From contig NZ_JAAXPO010000004.1 of assembly GCF_012396485.1 (NCBI RefSeq), positions 62,001 to 126,000 of the forward strand: a stretch of 64,000 nt of DNA. Direction: 5' to 3'. Every line of letters begins with the position of its first letter. Positions within the stretch are counted from its first letter, which is position 1. The DNA comes from Leuconostoc holzapfelii. GTDB taxonomy: Bacteria; Bacillota; Bacilli; Lactobacillales; Lactobacillaceae. Positions 1 to 7,602 of the stretch are shown one piece after another. A model generated the notes under the pieces. That model worked only from the letters and a program-made list of their open reading frames with translations. It was not told the origin of the DNA and made no database searches. The translations under genes were made by a program, and so were the position numbers.

Positions 1-903
1 AATTTGGAGTTGCGGTTGTGTGTGCACTGATGGCTGAATCGGGACCCGTAATTGGGCAATCGCTGTGGCGTGTGCCGCCACATCTACGCGTTGGACATCC
101 GCCACGTCCGGTAACTGTCTAACATCTACCTGTGCTTGGCGTAGCAGTTGAATATACAGCGGTTCATCTAATCCATATTGTGGTAAAATACCGGCCTGTA
201 AGATAGCCGTTGGCGTATCATTGGCAACGATGCGCCCTGCCGACATCACAATCATACGATCTACGTTGGCTCGCAAAACTTCCTCAATGCGATGTTCAAT
301 AATCACCACCGTTAAATCACGTGCGGCCTGTAACCCATCGATCATGGTCATTGCTTCCCAACCCGCTGCTGGATCAAGACTTGCTAAAGGTTCATCAAAT
401 AACAGTAACTTCCCGTCATCGACTAACACACCCGCCATGGCAGTCCGTTGTTTTTGCCCACCAGAAAGCATTTGTGGTGTTAAATCTAACCGCGCACCTA
501 ACCCGAATCGGCGCGCCCAAGTAGCCACAGCTTGTTTAATCTCGGCAACTGGGCGATGGTCGTTTTCTAACGCAAACGCGATATCTTCCGCCACCGTCAA
601 CCCAACAAACTGGGCATCTGAATCTTGCAAGACGGTGCCTGCTTGTAATGAGAGCTCAGATAACGTCTGGTCTAAAATGGCACGCCCATTAAGCGTGAGT
701 TCTCCGGTTAGATCGCCCGTATAAGCATGCGGGATTAAACCATTGAGTAACCGTAATAAGGTCGTCTTTCCCGAACCAGAAGCACCAGCAATTAAGACTT
801 TTTCGCCAGGGAAAATTTGCAAACTCACGTCATGTAACGTCGGTTCTGCTTGGGCATGATATTTAAATGTCACATGTTGTAAGTCGATGATTGGGGTTGT
901 CAT
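1..903 (-). CDS. ECF transporter ATP-binding protein (partial, duplicated-ATPase type)
   Basis: This is the energising ATPase of an energy-coupling-factor vitamin/metabolite importer. The frame is open from the ATG at 903 to the window edge, so 301 codons are seen and the C-terminal part is missing. The N-terminal ABC domain is complete: Walker A GASGSGKTT near residue 41, Q-loop LQDSDAQ, signature LSGGQKQR, Walker B LLLFDEP and switch His in IIEHR. After about residue 240 the sequence continues into a linker, as in YkoD-like proteins with two fused ABC domains, so a second domain probably lies outside the window. It follows the S-component gene by 46 bases and is probably co-transcribed with it and with the SAM hydrolase gene. 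Substrate is not readable from the ATPase. Confidence 0.85.
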   Translation of the reverse strand, partial: MTTPIIDLQHVTFKYHAQAEPTLHDVSLQIFPGEKVLIAGASGSGKTTLLRLLNGLIPHAYTGDLTGELTLNGRAILDQTLSELSLQAGTVLQDSDAQFVGLTVAEDIAFALENDHRPVAEIKQAVATWARRFGLGARLDLTPQMLSGGQKQRTAMAGVLVDDGKLLLFDEPLASLDPAAGWEAMTMIDGLQAARDLTVVIIEHRIEEVLRANVDRMIVMSAGRIVANDTPTAILQAGILPQYGLDEPLYIQLLRQAQVDVRQLPDVADVQRVDVAAHATAIAQLRVPIQPSVHTQPQLQI

Positions 904-949
904 GATTCTGCCTTAATAATCTTATGTACGCAAGCTCAGCTTGCTTGAT

Positions 950-1516
950 TTATTCGCGACGTAGACTACTCTTTTTGGGGCGTGACTTCACATAAGCCAC
1001 TAATAACAACGTCCCAATAATTGCCACGGATAATGTATTCACGACAGCCGCTACTGCACCTTGAAGAAAAACCTTTTGGGCAGCTTCCTTATAAATTAAT
1101 ATATCGCCGATTGGTGCAATGATCACCCATACAACAAGGTTTGATACTGCCTGCCAAAGGTTGAATTGCACAATTTTCTTCGTGGTTAGCTCACCATATG
1201 CCAACGCGAGGCTTCTTTTGCTAAGACCCAAAAGTAAGCCAAAGATCCCATCAGCCAGCACCCAAGACCACCAAGGCGCACCATAGGTCACGGCATCATT
1301 TAACGTGTGCCCAATCAAACCAACCAACAAACCAACAACTGGGCCGAACAGACCCGCAATTAAGGCTAACCAACCTTCCGCAACGTTAATGGTCGTATTG
1401 GGAACACCTGTTGGAATAGCGATAAACTTCATGAGTACGAAGAAGACCGCTGCGCCAATACCAGTTGCCACAACTGATCGCACTGACAGGCCATCTGACT
1501 TTTTTTGCTTTACCAT
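950..1516 (-). CDS. ECF transporter S component, UPF0397 family
   Basis: 188-residue integral membrane protein of the UPF0397 family, the substrate-binding S component of an ECF importer. About five hydrophobic segments are visible. Family-like stretches are the N-terminal [17 protein letters not shown], a [10 protein letters not shown] loop, then [14 protein letters not shown] and PWWSW. The start at 1516 has a good ribosome site (GAGAGG, 8 bases upstream). It lies between the SAM hydrolase gene (27-base gap) and the ECF ATPase gene. The partnership suggests import of a compound related to S-adenosylmethionine breakdown, such as a purine or a methionine-cycle compound, but that is inference from context only. 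Confidence 0.82.
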   Translation of the reverse strand: MVKQKKSDGLSVRSVVATGIGAAVFFVLMKFIAIPTGVPNTTINVAEGWLALIAGLFGPVVGLLVGLIGHTLNDAVTYGAPWWSWVLADGIFGLLLGLSKRSLALAYGELTTKKIVQFNLWQAVSNLVVWVIIAPIGDILIYKEAAQKVFLQGAVAAVVNTLSVAIIGTLLLVAYVKSRPKKSSLRRE

Positions 1517-1543
1517 TATTTTTTCCTCTCTTTCTACCTGATG

Positions 1544-2404
1544 TCACATTTTTTTAGTGAGGGTTACCGCCCAATCCGGACCCGCACCCACATGATACAT
1601 TTGTTCAAAACTGCCGGTATGAACCCCCAGCGCCACAGTGTACACCGAATTAATGTAAATCAAAGGTTCACCTGGTGCCACATCCGTAAAGGTGTGCACA
1701 TAAGGTAACGCTGCTTCAAACATCACACGCCCTTGATGCTTAATCTGAACGGCCAATGTGTCACCATACGTCAAGCTGAGTTTTTCAAATTCACGCACTG
1801 GAATATTTGACCACAATGAACCAAAATTGACATCAGTAATATCGATATTGCCCACGACTTGTGGTTCATCAGCTGGCGTGGCTTGATATTGCCCTGGGTG
1901 AATCGGCAGCTGCACTAATTGTTCGACCGGTACGACTTGCTGATAAGACTCATAGCGTACTTGACCACTGGCCAGTTGCGCGCCGTTATACGCATAGATA
2001 TCTCGGCCGTGAAATGTGGCTGATTTTTCTGACCCAGGCAAACGTTGCGTTGTTTCGTTAATCACTCGTGCACTTTCAATCAAACCATGAGCAATTAAGT
2101 GAGAAAGTGTGCCGTTATCTGGGGTCACAATGTAATGTCCCGCTGTCGTTTTAGCAATAATAGACAACCGTTTTGATCCCACGCCTGGATCCACCACCGA
2201 CACAAAGACCGTCCCCGCTGGCCAGTAATTTACCGTTTGAAAGAGGCGAAATGAGCCCTCAAAAATATTAAACGGCGTAATCCCATGGGTTAAATCACTA
2301 ATGGTGATGTTATCCGCCACGGAATAGGCGACACCACGCATTGAGCTCACGGCCCCGTCCTGCAAGCCAAAATCTGTTTGTAAAACGAGCTGTTTATTCG
2401 TCAT
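1544..2404 (-). CDS. S-adenosyl-L-methionine hydrolase (adenosine-forming), DUF62
   Basis: 286 residues, matching the SAM hydroxide adenosyltransferase family (DUF62), which uses water to split S-adenosylmethionine into adenosine and methionine. Visible family motifs are LQTDFGLQDG at residues 8-17, the DPGVGSKR block with Asp72 and Arg79, PDNGTL at 95-100, and His132 in FHGRD. Asp, Arg and His form the conserved water-activating triad of the family. A C-terminal beta domain follows, ending in WAVTLTKKM. It is the first gene of an operon with the UPF0397 S component and ECF ATPase. It is preceded by a promoter and a leader with an internal terminator hairpin. Fluorinase and chlorinase are relatives, but they occur in actinomycetes and lack this context. 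Confidence 0.88.
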   Translation of the reverse strand: MTNKQLVLQTDFGLQDGAVSSMRGVAYSVADNITISDLTHGITPFNIFEGSFRLFQTVNYWPAGTVFVSVVDPGVGSKRLSIIAKTTAGHYIVTPDNGTLSHLIAHGLIESARVINETTQRLPGSEKSATFHGRDIYAYNGAQLASGQVRYESYQQVVPVEQLVQLPIHPGQYQATPADEPQVVGNIDITDVNFGSLWSNIPVREFEKLSLTYGDTLAVQIKHQGRVMFEAALPYVHTFTDVAPGEPLIYINSVYTVALGVHTGSFEQMYHVGAGPDWAVTLTKKM

Positions 2405-2463
2405 ATCATACGTCTGTCTACAGTCATCAGCACGCTGTAGCTATCCTTTTCAAGTCTTTGCCA

Positions 2464-2498
2464 ATAAAAAGCCCTGTTAATCACTGTGATTAGCAGGG
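2464..2498 (-). terminator. Rho-independent terminator inside the leader of the SAM hydrolase operon
   Basis: On the minus strand a 12-bp stem (2487-2498 with 2472-2483, one C-A mismatch) with a 3-base loop is followed by GCTTTTTATT. It lies downstream of the promoter at 2579-2607 and upstream of the SAM hydrolase start at 2404. It would therefore end transcripts from that promoter unless antitermination occurs, and it could also terminate read-through from the gene ending at 2620. Confidence 0.8.
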
Positions 2499-2578
2499 TG
2501 CGACAAACAGAGATTCGCGTCCCGTTTGACGTTATGTCAGCCAGAATTGACTTGTCATCGCTTTATTAACTTACCTAA

Positions 2579-2607
2579 ATTTTAAGATAATTCTTATTTT
2601 TTGTCAA
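2579..2607 (-). promoter_or_regulatory. Sigma-A promoter of the SAM hydrolase/ECF operon
   Basis: On the minus strand TTGACA (2602-2607) and TAAAAT (2579-2584) are separated by exactly 17 bases. The -35 box begins 13 bases beyond the stop codon of the upstream gene. The predicted transcript start near 2572 leaves a leader of about 168 bases that contains the terminator at 2464-2498. Confidence 0.8.
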
Positions 2608-2619
2608 TTTTCTTATTAT

Positions 2620-3159
2620 TTAGTCGGGCAAGATAATCTGTGTTGTAGGGCCTTGTGTCGGCTGCGTTTCTTGTTGTTCTTGCACTAAATAACTTGGGAA
2701 TAAAGTGAGTGATTTCTCAGCAAATCCCACAACTGATGACCCCAAAATACGCGTCACTAATTCCAATAAGCGTTCTTCAAACGTTGGTTTGTCAATTTGT
2801 TCAATTTCAGGCTTCAAGGCCTGTTGATACATATTGATGTGCACATGTGGCATGAGGGCATACTCACGGCCAATTAACGCAGCCCATTCTTCAAAGACCT
2901 CACTAGGAATGTCGTCATCATCGTTAGCGATTGGCATGAAATTCACACTGAATGTGTTGTTGGCTTCGCCCTCTTCATCAAATTCAGCTTGGGTGATGCG
3001 ACCTTCTGTTAATTCTGTCGCATAGTCAAAATCATAAACGCGCCGTTCATCGAAAAGATGAATAAAGCCAGCTGTTGCTTGATCTTCACTGGCAGTATCG
3101 ACAACACGCAAAATACGATCACGTTGACCATTAAAAAGTTGTTGAGTAAAGTACGGCAT
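2620..3159 (-). CDS. Hypothetical acidic cytoplasmic protein
   Basis: 179 residues with no signal peptide or membrane segment and no motif that I recognise. It is acidic, with a DDDDIPSEVFEEW stretch around residues 77-90, and ends in a Gln/Thr/Pro-rich tail (EQQETQPTQGPTTQ) that looks disordered. The start at 3159 is forced by TGA and TAA codons directly upstream in frame. No Shine-Dalgarno lies in the usual window. A strong GGAGGAAA box sits 39 bases upstream at 3199-3206, separated from the ATG by a predicted hairpin. It is probably transcribed alone from a promoter just downstream of the adhA terminator. Codon use looks native and function is unknown. Confidence 0.65.
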   Translation of the reverse strand: MPYFTQQLFNGQRDRILRVVDTASEDQATAGFIHLFDERRVYDFDYATELTEGRITQAEFDEEGEANNTFSVNFMPIANDDDDIPSEVFEEWAALIGREYALMPHVHINMYQQALKPEIEQIDKPTFEERLLELVTRILGSSVVGFAEKSLTLFPSYLVQEQQETQPTQGPTTQIILPD

Positions 3160-3285
3160 GCCTTATCACTGTCCTGCTTCCACTCGGAAAACAGCACATT
3201 TCCTCCAATACATTTGTTACCCAATTCTAACACAGGCACACCAAAACTGCTATGACTGAAACCATTGTGCGCGTGGCTATGCCGA

Positions 3286-3315
3286 ACAAAAAATCGCCAC
3301 ACACGTGACGATTTT
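3286..3315 (-). terminator. adhA terminator
   Basis: On the minus strand an 11-bp stem (one G-U pair) with a GTGT loop is followed by six T. It begins 9 bases after the adhA stop codon. Confidence 0.9.
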
Positions 3316-3323
3316 GTCTATTT

Positions 3324-4379
3324 TTACAACGTCGTAAAGTCAAAGACTTTACGTCCAGTGATTTTACCTGCCTTCATTTCATCAATCACGGCATTCATCT
3401 CTGAAAAGGCAACCTTTTCAACAATTGGCTTTACCTTACCTTCTGCGCCAAATTGGAAGGCTTCCTTCAGGTCGGCACGTGTTCCCACCAATGAACCGCG
3501 GACTTCAATGCCATCCAAGACCGTTTTAGCAATATTCAAGGCCATGTTACCTTGTGGCAAAGCCACCGCAACCAACTTCCCCATTGGGCGTAGTGAATCA
3601 ACAGCTTGATCAAAGGCCGCAGCATTCACCGCTGTCACCTGCGCGTTGTGCACGCCGCCGGTTGCTTTTTGCACTTCAGCCGCTACATCAGCCACTTGCT
3701 TACGGTTAATCAAGACTTCCGCACCATTTTCGCGCGCAGCTGCCAACTTGTCTTCGTTGCCGTCAATGACGGCAACGTGTGCGCCGAAGACATTGTGGGC
3801 ATATTGAACCGCCAAATTACCTAAACCACCGGCACCATGCACTGATACCCATTGCCCAGGCTTCGTCTCACCGACCTTCAATGACTTGTACATTGTCACA
3901 CCGGCACAAGTAATTGAAGTGGCTTCAACAGGGTCCAAACCTTCTGGCACTTTAACCGCATACTTGGCGTTAACCACTGCTTGTTGTGACATGGCACCAT
4001 CCACCGTATAACCTGAGTTGCGAACCTTACGGCAGAATGTTTCGTTGCCACTGACACAAAAGTCACACACACCACAAGCATCATAGAACCAAGCAATCGA
4101 AACGCGATCACCAATCTTCAAATAATCTTCAGCCCCTTCGGCCAACTTTGACACACGCCCCACACCTTCATGCCCAATCACGCGACGGAAGTTACCATTG
4201 CGTTGGCCTAATTCATTCGGGTTACCAAAGTCCGCACCGGCCACGTGCAAATCAGTGTGACACAAGCCAACGTATTCCATATCTACTAAAGCCTCACCAA
4301 AGGCCAAAGGCTTTGGTGTCCAATCGTCAATCAAATCAACATATCCATCGGGATTTTCACGTACTACTGCAGCTTTCAT
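3324..4379 (-). CDS. adhA: Zinc-dependent alcohol dehydrogenase
   Basis: 351-residue medium-chain alcohol dehydrogenase that interconverts ethanol and acetaldehyde with NAD(H). Catalytic zinc ligands are visible at Cys40 (GLCHTD), His70-Glu71 (IGHEGVG) and Cys158. The structural zinc cysteines are 102, 105, 108 and 116. The nucleotide-binding glycines are GAGGLG at 182-187. The ATG at 4379 has an AAGGAG box about 10 bases upstream. It is monocistronic, with a terminator at 3286-3315 and its own promoter. In a heterofermenter it would complement AdhE in reoxidising NADH. Confidence 0.93.
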   Translation of the reverse strand: MKAAVVRENPDGYVDLIDDWTPKPLAFGEALVDMEYVGLCHTDLHVAGADFGNPNELGQRNGNFRRVIGHEGVGRVSKLAEGAEDYLKIGDRVSIAWFYDACGVCDFCVSGNETFCRKVRNSGYTVDGAMSQQAVVNAKYAVKVPEGLDPVEATSITCAGVTMYKSLKVGETKPGQWVSVHGAGGLGNLAVQYAHNVFGAHVAVIDGNEDKLAAARENGAEVLINRKQVADVAAEVQKATGGVHNAQVTAVNAAAFDQAVDSLRPMGKLVAVALPQGNMALNIAKTVLDGIEVRGSLVGTRADLKEAFQFGAEGKVKPIVEKVAFSEMNAVIDEMKAGKITGRKVFDFTTL

Positions 4380-4422
4380 TTTAACTATGCTCCTTTTTCA
4401 TGTGAATTATTTTACAAGTAAA

Positions 4423-4451
4423 TTGTAACTGTTTTTTTTGGATTTGTAAAC
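4423..4451 (-). promoter_or_regulatory. adhA promoter region
   Basis: On the minus strand TTTACA and TACAAT are separated by 17 bases. Just downstream an inverted repeat of the form ATTTAC-TT-GTAAAAT overlaps the expected transcript start. A second inverted repeat, AAGTGA-(A)6-TCACTT, lies upstream at about 4487-4504. Either could be an operator; no named regulator is assigned. Confidence 0.55.
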
Positions 4452-4516
4452 TTTTATCTTGACGAATTGGCACTTTTTTTACCACTTAAGTGAAAAAAAT
4501 CACTTTAACTTACAAA

Positions 4517-4550
4517 ATAAAAGTATATCTCAAAAAGATATACTTTTTCA
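4517..4550 (-). terminator. Terminator of the quinone oxidoreductase gene
   Basis: A perfect 12-bp inverted repeat (AAAAGTATATCT and its complement, loop of about 5) with T-rich flanks lies directly after the stop codon at 4552. It is AT-rich and could work in either direction. Confidence 0.75.
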
Positions 4551-4551
4551 T

Positions 4552-5454
4552 CTAATCAAAGGTTAAGACCAACTTCCCAACCACATGGTGTAATGTTTGA
4601 AAATATCTCACGTTGGCCGCGTTAAACGGGCGCTCGTCTGCAATTAACAGCGTGACCTGTCCATCAGCAATCAAGGCTAATAGCGCCGCCAATTGTGCCC
4701 CACTGGCTTGCAAATAACTTTGCGTCACTCGTGGGTCATCAACACTGTCAACAAGCGACACCAACCGGCCATCTGGTTTCAACACCTGGCACGATGCGCG
4801 CAACGTTTCCCCACCAATCGTATCTAAAACAGCATCTACACCGTCTGGCATGGCTTCGGTTAACGTTGTGGTCTGATAATCAATGACCTGTATGGTCGGA
4901 TCAATGGCTCGAATGGCTGCTGCGCCCGCACCATGTGCCGTCGTGTAGATCTGTCCGGCACCTTGCCGCTTAGCCAATTGAATCGCCATCATACCAACGG
5001 CACCTGCCCCGCCATGAATTAACACGGTTTCCCCTGGCTGGATGGCTAAATCTGTCATGATCATTTGATAACCCGTTTGGGCCCCGAGTACTGACGCCGC
5101 GGCTTGTACATCACTCACTTGAGCGGGAATCTTGGCCAGCAAAGACTGCCCAACGGCCACTAGTGCCGCATAACTTTTTAAATGCGTCGATGCAGCAACA
5201 CGGTCCCCAATTGCAAATTCAGTCACTTCCGAGCCAATAGCCACGACAACACCCGCCACCGATGACCCCGGAATGAGCGGCGTTGGCTTGTCTGTGCCCA
5301 TTAACCCTTGACGAAACTTGACATCGTATGGGTCAATAGCGGTCGCATGTTGCTTGACCAGTACCTGTTTAGGCTTCAACACTGGCTGGGGTGCGGTATT
5401 CGTGTCTACTAACACCTCTGGTGCACCATAATCTAACATTTCAACTGCCTTCAT
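4552..5454 (-). CDS. NADPH:quinone oxidoreductase family protein
   Basis: Zinc-free medium-chain reductase of the quinone oxidoreductase family, 300 residues from the chosen start. It shows the N-terminal GroES-like fold and a Rossmann motif HGGAGAVGMMAIQLAK. No zinc-binding cysteines are present. The open frame extends to 5508, but the ATG at 5454 is preferred because AAAGGTG lies 6 bases upstream and the protein then begins MKAVEML, typical of the family. It probably reduces quinones or electrophilic enones with NADPH; the substrate is not predictable. It stands alone between two terminators. Confidence 0.8.
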   Translation of the reverse strand: MKAVEMLDYGAPEVLVDTNTAPQPVLKPKQVLVKQHATAIDPYDVKFRQGLMGTDKPTPLIPGSSVAGVVVAIGSEVTEFAIGDRVAASTHLKSYAALVAVGQSLLAKIPAQVSDVQAAASVLGAQTGYQMIMTDLAIQPGETVLIHGGAGAVGMMAIQLAKRQGAGQIYTTAHGAGAAAIRAIDPTIQVIDYQTTTLTEAMPDGVDAVLDTIGGETLRASCQVLKPDGRLVSLVDSVDDPRVTQSYLQASGAQLAALLALIADGQVTLLIADERPFNAANVRYFQTLHHVVGKLVLTFD

Positions 5455-5538
5455 CTCAATCACCTTTGCTTTCATATCTGTGCGCTGTTTATCCCTATTG
5501 TAGAGCAAGCGATGACAAAAGTCGCGTCATTAAGGACA

Positions 5539-5587
5539 AAAACGTCTGCAATTGCTTGGTCATCACCAAACAACAGCAGACGTTTTT
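5539..5587 (-). terminator. gltX terminator
   Basis: Stem AAAACGTCTGC with its perfect complement encloses an inner TTGGT/ACCAA hairpin. T-rich sequence follows on the minus strand. It sits directly after the gltX stop. Confidence 0.85.
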
Positions 5588-5591
5588 ATTT

Positions 5592-7088
5592 TCAGGCTAA
5601 GTATTTTGCTTTGACATCGGCCATGGTTGCTAGGACCTTGTCTTTTTCCAATACGACTAACATTTCTGGCAAGTTTGGTCCTTGCACTTCATGGGTTGTC
5701 GCGATACGAATTGGATTCCACAAGTTGCGACCCTTGATTTCAAGTGTGCTTTGAATCTCACGAATCACCGTCATATAGTCTTCTGCGGTCGCTGATTCTG
5801 GCAAAGCTGTATACGCTTTTTCCCAAGCTGCAAAGACCTGACGACCGTCATCAGAGGTGAGATAATCGACCATTTCATCTGTTACGTCACTGAGTTCAAA
5901 GAAGGGGCGACGTACTAAGTCAACAATTTCGCGTGTGTATGAAATACCTTCCACACCGGCAACTTTAATGACTTGTGTTAACCAATCGCGCTTCGTTTCC
6001 GCATCTTCTGCACTAATTAAGTCGGCATTCACCAATTCTTGAATCAATTGTGGCATCACTTGATCCAAATCACGACGCATCCATTGGTTGTTAATCCATT
6101 CCAACTTCTTTTGGTCAAACTTAGCGTTGGCCTTTGACAGACGCTTTTCGTCAAACATTTGCGTGAATTCTTCAAGTGAGAAGATTTCATCTTCACCCTT
6201 TGGTGACCAACCTAACAAACCAATAAAGTTCACCATGGCTTGTGGTTGATAACCCAATGCCTTGTATTGTTCCACGAATTGCAACACGTTTTCATCACGC
6301 TTTGACAACTTTTTACCTGTCTCACCGTTGATAATCAAAGCCATGTGCCCAAACTTTGGGACATCCCAACCCAACGCTTCAAAAATCATCATTTGCTTGG
6401 GTGTGTTTGAGACGTGATCATCCCCACGCAACACGTGAGAAATCTTCATCAAATGATCATCGACAACCACCGCAAAGTTATACGTTGGCATCCCATCGGC
6501 TTTTTGAATGACCCAGTCACCACCAATTTCCTTGGCACCGATTTCGATATGCCCCTTCACGATGTCATCCCAAGCATAAACCTTTTCTTCGGGGACACGG
6601 AAACGAATGACTGGCTTTAGGCCCTGTGCTTCAAATTCAGCATACTTGGCTTCACGTTCTGCGTCCGTCAAACCTTCATATTCATAGACATAATGTGGGG
6701 CTTGCTTAGCGGCTTGTTGCGCTTCACGTTCAGCAGCCAGTTGTTCAGATGTCTTATAAGACTTATACGCCAAGCCCTTTGCCAACAATTCATCAATAAA
6801 TGGTTGGTAAATGCCTTGGGCGTTACGTTCTGATTGGCGGTATGGGCCGTAAGCGCCAGGCTTTTCTGGTGATTCATCCCAGTCTAAACCAAGCCAAGCC
6901 AAATTCTCTAATTGTGACTTTTCCCCGTCAGCGATATTACGCGCCAAATCAGTATCTTCAATACGGATAATAAATTGTCCGTTGTAATGGCGCGCAAAAA
7001 GCCAGTTAAAGATTGCGGTACGCGCGTTACCAATATGTAAATGTCCTGTTGGTGATGGGGCATAGCGAACACGAATGTCTTCTGTCAT
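5592..7088 (-). CDS. gltX: Glutamate--tRNA ligase
   Basis: 498-residue class I aminoacyl-tRNA synthetase that charges tRNA-Glu, and in Gram-positives usually also tRNA-Gln. Signature 1 appears as HLHIGN at residues 16-21 and the KMSKS-type loop as KLSKR at 260-264. The Rossmann domain is followed by an all-helical anticodon-binding domain. No zinc-knuckle cysteines are present. The open frame begins at 7127, but homologues start MTEDIRVRYAPSPTG, matching the ATG at 7088. That ATG has no nearby Shine-Dalgarno. A strong GAGGAGGAAA lies 40 bases upstream with a predicted hairpin between. Starting at 7127 would add 13 residues but place the ribosome site only 2-3 bases from the codon. Confidence 0.93.
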   Translation of the reverse strand: MTEDIRVRYAPSPTGHLHIGNARTAIFNWLFARHYNGQFIIRIEDTDLARNIADGEKSQLENLAWLGLDWDESPEKPGAYGPYRQSERNAQGIYQPFIDELLAKGLAYKSYKTSEQLAAEREAQQAAKQAPHYVYEYEGLTDAEREAKYAEFEAQGLKPVIRFRVPEEKVYAWDDIVKGHIEIGAKEIGGDWVIQKADGMPTYNFAVVVDDHLMKISHVLRGDDHVSNTPKQMMIFEALGWDVPKFGHMALIINGETGKKLSKRDENVLQFVEQYKALGYQPQAMVNFIGLLGWSPKGEDEIFSLEEFTQMFDEKRLSKANAKFDQKKLEWINNQWMRRDLDQVMPQLIQELVNADLISAEDAETKRDWLTQVIKVAGVEGISYTREIVDLVRRPFFELSDVTDEMVDYLTSDDGRQVFAAWEKAYTALPESATAEDYMTVIREIQSTLEIKGRNLWNPIRIATTHEVQGPNLPEMLVVLEKDKVLATMADVKAKYLA

Positions 7089-7218
7089 GTGATATAAAGT
7101 GTGCAGCCAATCAATCAGGCGACACACATTTCCTCCTCAGTTACACGGTTTATCCCGTTATTTATCTACTCTATTGTACAACATTCCCTTGGCAAAATTC
7201 CAATGGGCCTCATTTTCA

Positions 7219-7252
7219 CAAAACAAAAGGCCAGGTGGTTAACCTGCCCTTT
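7219..7252 (-). terminator. Terminator after the dut-radA unit
   Basis: On the minus strand an 11-base stem (10 paired) with loop TAACC is followed by TTTTGTTTTG. It closes the transcription unit that runs from dut through radA and the small membrane ORF. Confidence 0.8.
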
Positions 7253-7269
7253 AAACGTTATTAATTTGT

Positions 7270-7591
7270 CTAGTGACGATGAGATTGGGTCAGCTCATCT
7301 TGTGGTCGTGTTAAATGCCTCACCATCGTTAACCAGTGATATATGACCCATCCCAATCCTGCCATGATCATGAGCAGGATTGCCATAACGGCGACTTTTC
7401 CCCACCAGATCAACGCATCGCTAAAACCAACTAGTAACAGCAGCCAACCTGTCCCAATTTGAACACCAGCAGAATAGTGGCCATCATACACCCTAACCAC
7501 CAGCGCCCCCGATACCCTGTTTCACGTGAAACATAACGATATAACCCATTATGCACCGCAATAAATCAGTCACCAGGAATCAGATCCCACA
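7270..7591 (-). pseudogene. Degraded small membrane-protein ORF between radA and gltX
   Basis: The reading frame is broken. An ATG at 7591 with a GGGG-rich site upstream opens a frame that meets a TGA after eight codons. It then continues coherently as VHNGLYRYVSRETGYRG and WWLG. The sense shifts into another frame at about 7500, which continues VYDGHYSAGVQIGTG, followed by two membrane segments and the end at 7270. The frame from a GTG at 7500 alone would give 76 residues and might be translated. Joining the frames gives a membrane protein of about 105 residues of no recognised family. In many Firmicutes a PIN/TRAM membrane gene lies between radA and gltX, but no clear similarity is visible. 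The ORF contains the parS site at 7518-7533. Confidence 0.5.
7518..7533. promoter_or_regulatory. parS site (ParB/Spo0J binding)
   Basis: TGTTTCACGTGAAACA is a perfect 16-bp palindrome identical to the consensus parS sequence bound by ParB/Spo0J proteins in Bacillus and many other bacteria. The match is complete. It is known that such sites load ParB clamps and recruit SMC and that they cluster around the replication origin. Here it sits inside a decayed ORF. Confidence 0.85.
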
Positions 7592-7602
7592 TGTTATCCC
7601 CT

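Noticed and set aside
3009-3302. 97-residue open frame on minus overlapping the hypothetical gene
   Set aside because: It has no suitable start for its GGAGGAAA box, overlaps the adhA terminator and shows no protein-like pattern; the other frame is the better gene.
7101-7346. Plus-strand frames in the gltX-radA gap
   Set aside because: No ribosome sites or family features; the region holds a minus-strand terminator and gltX leader.
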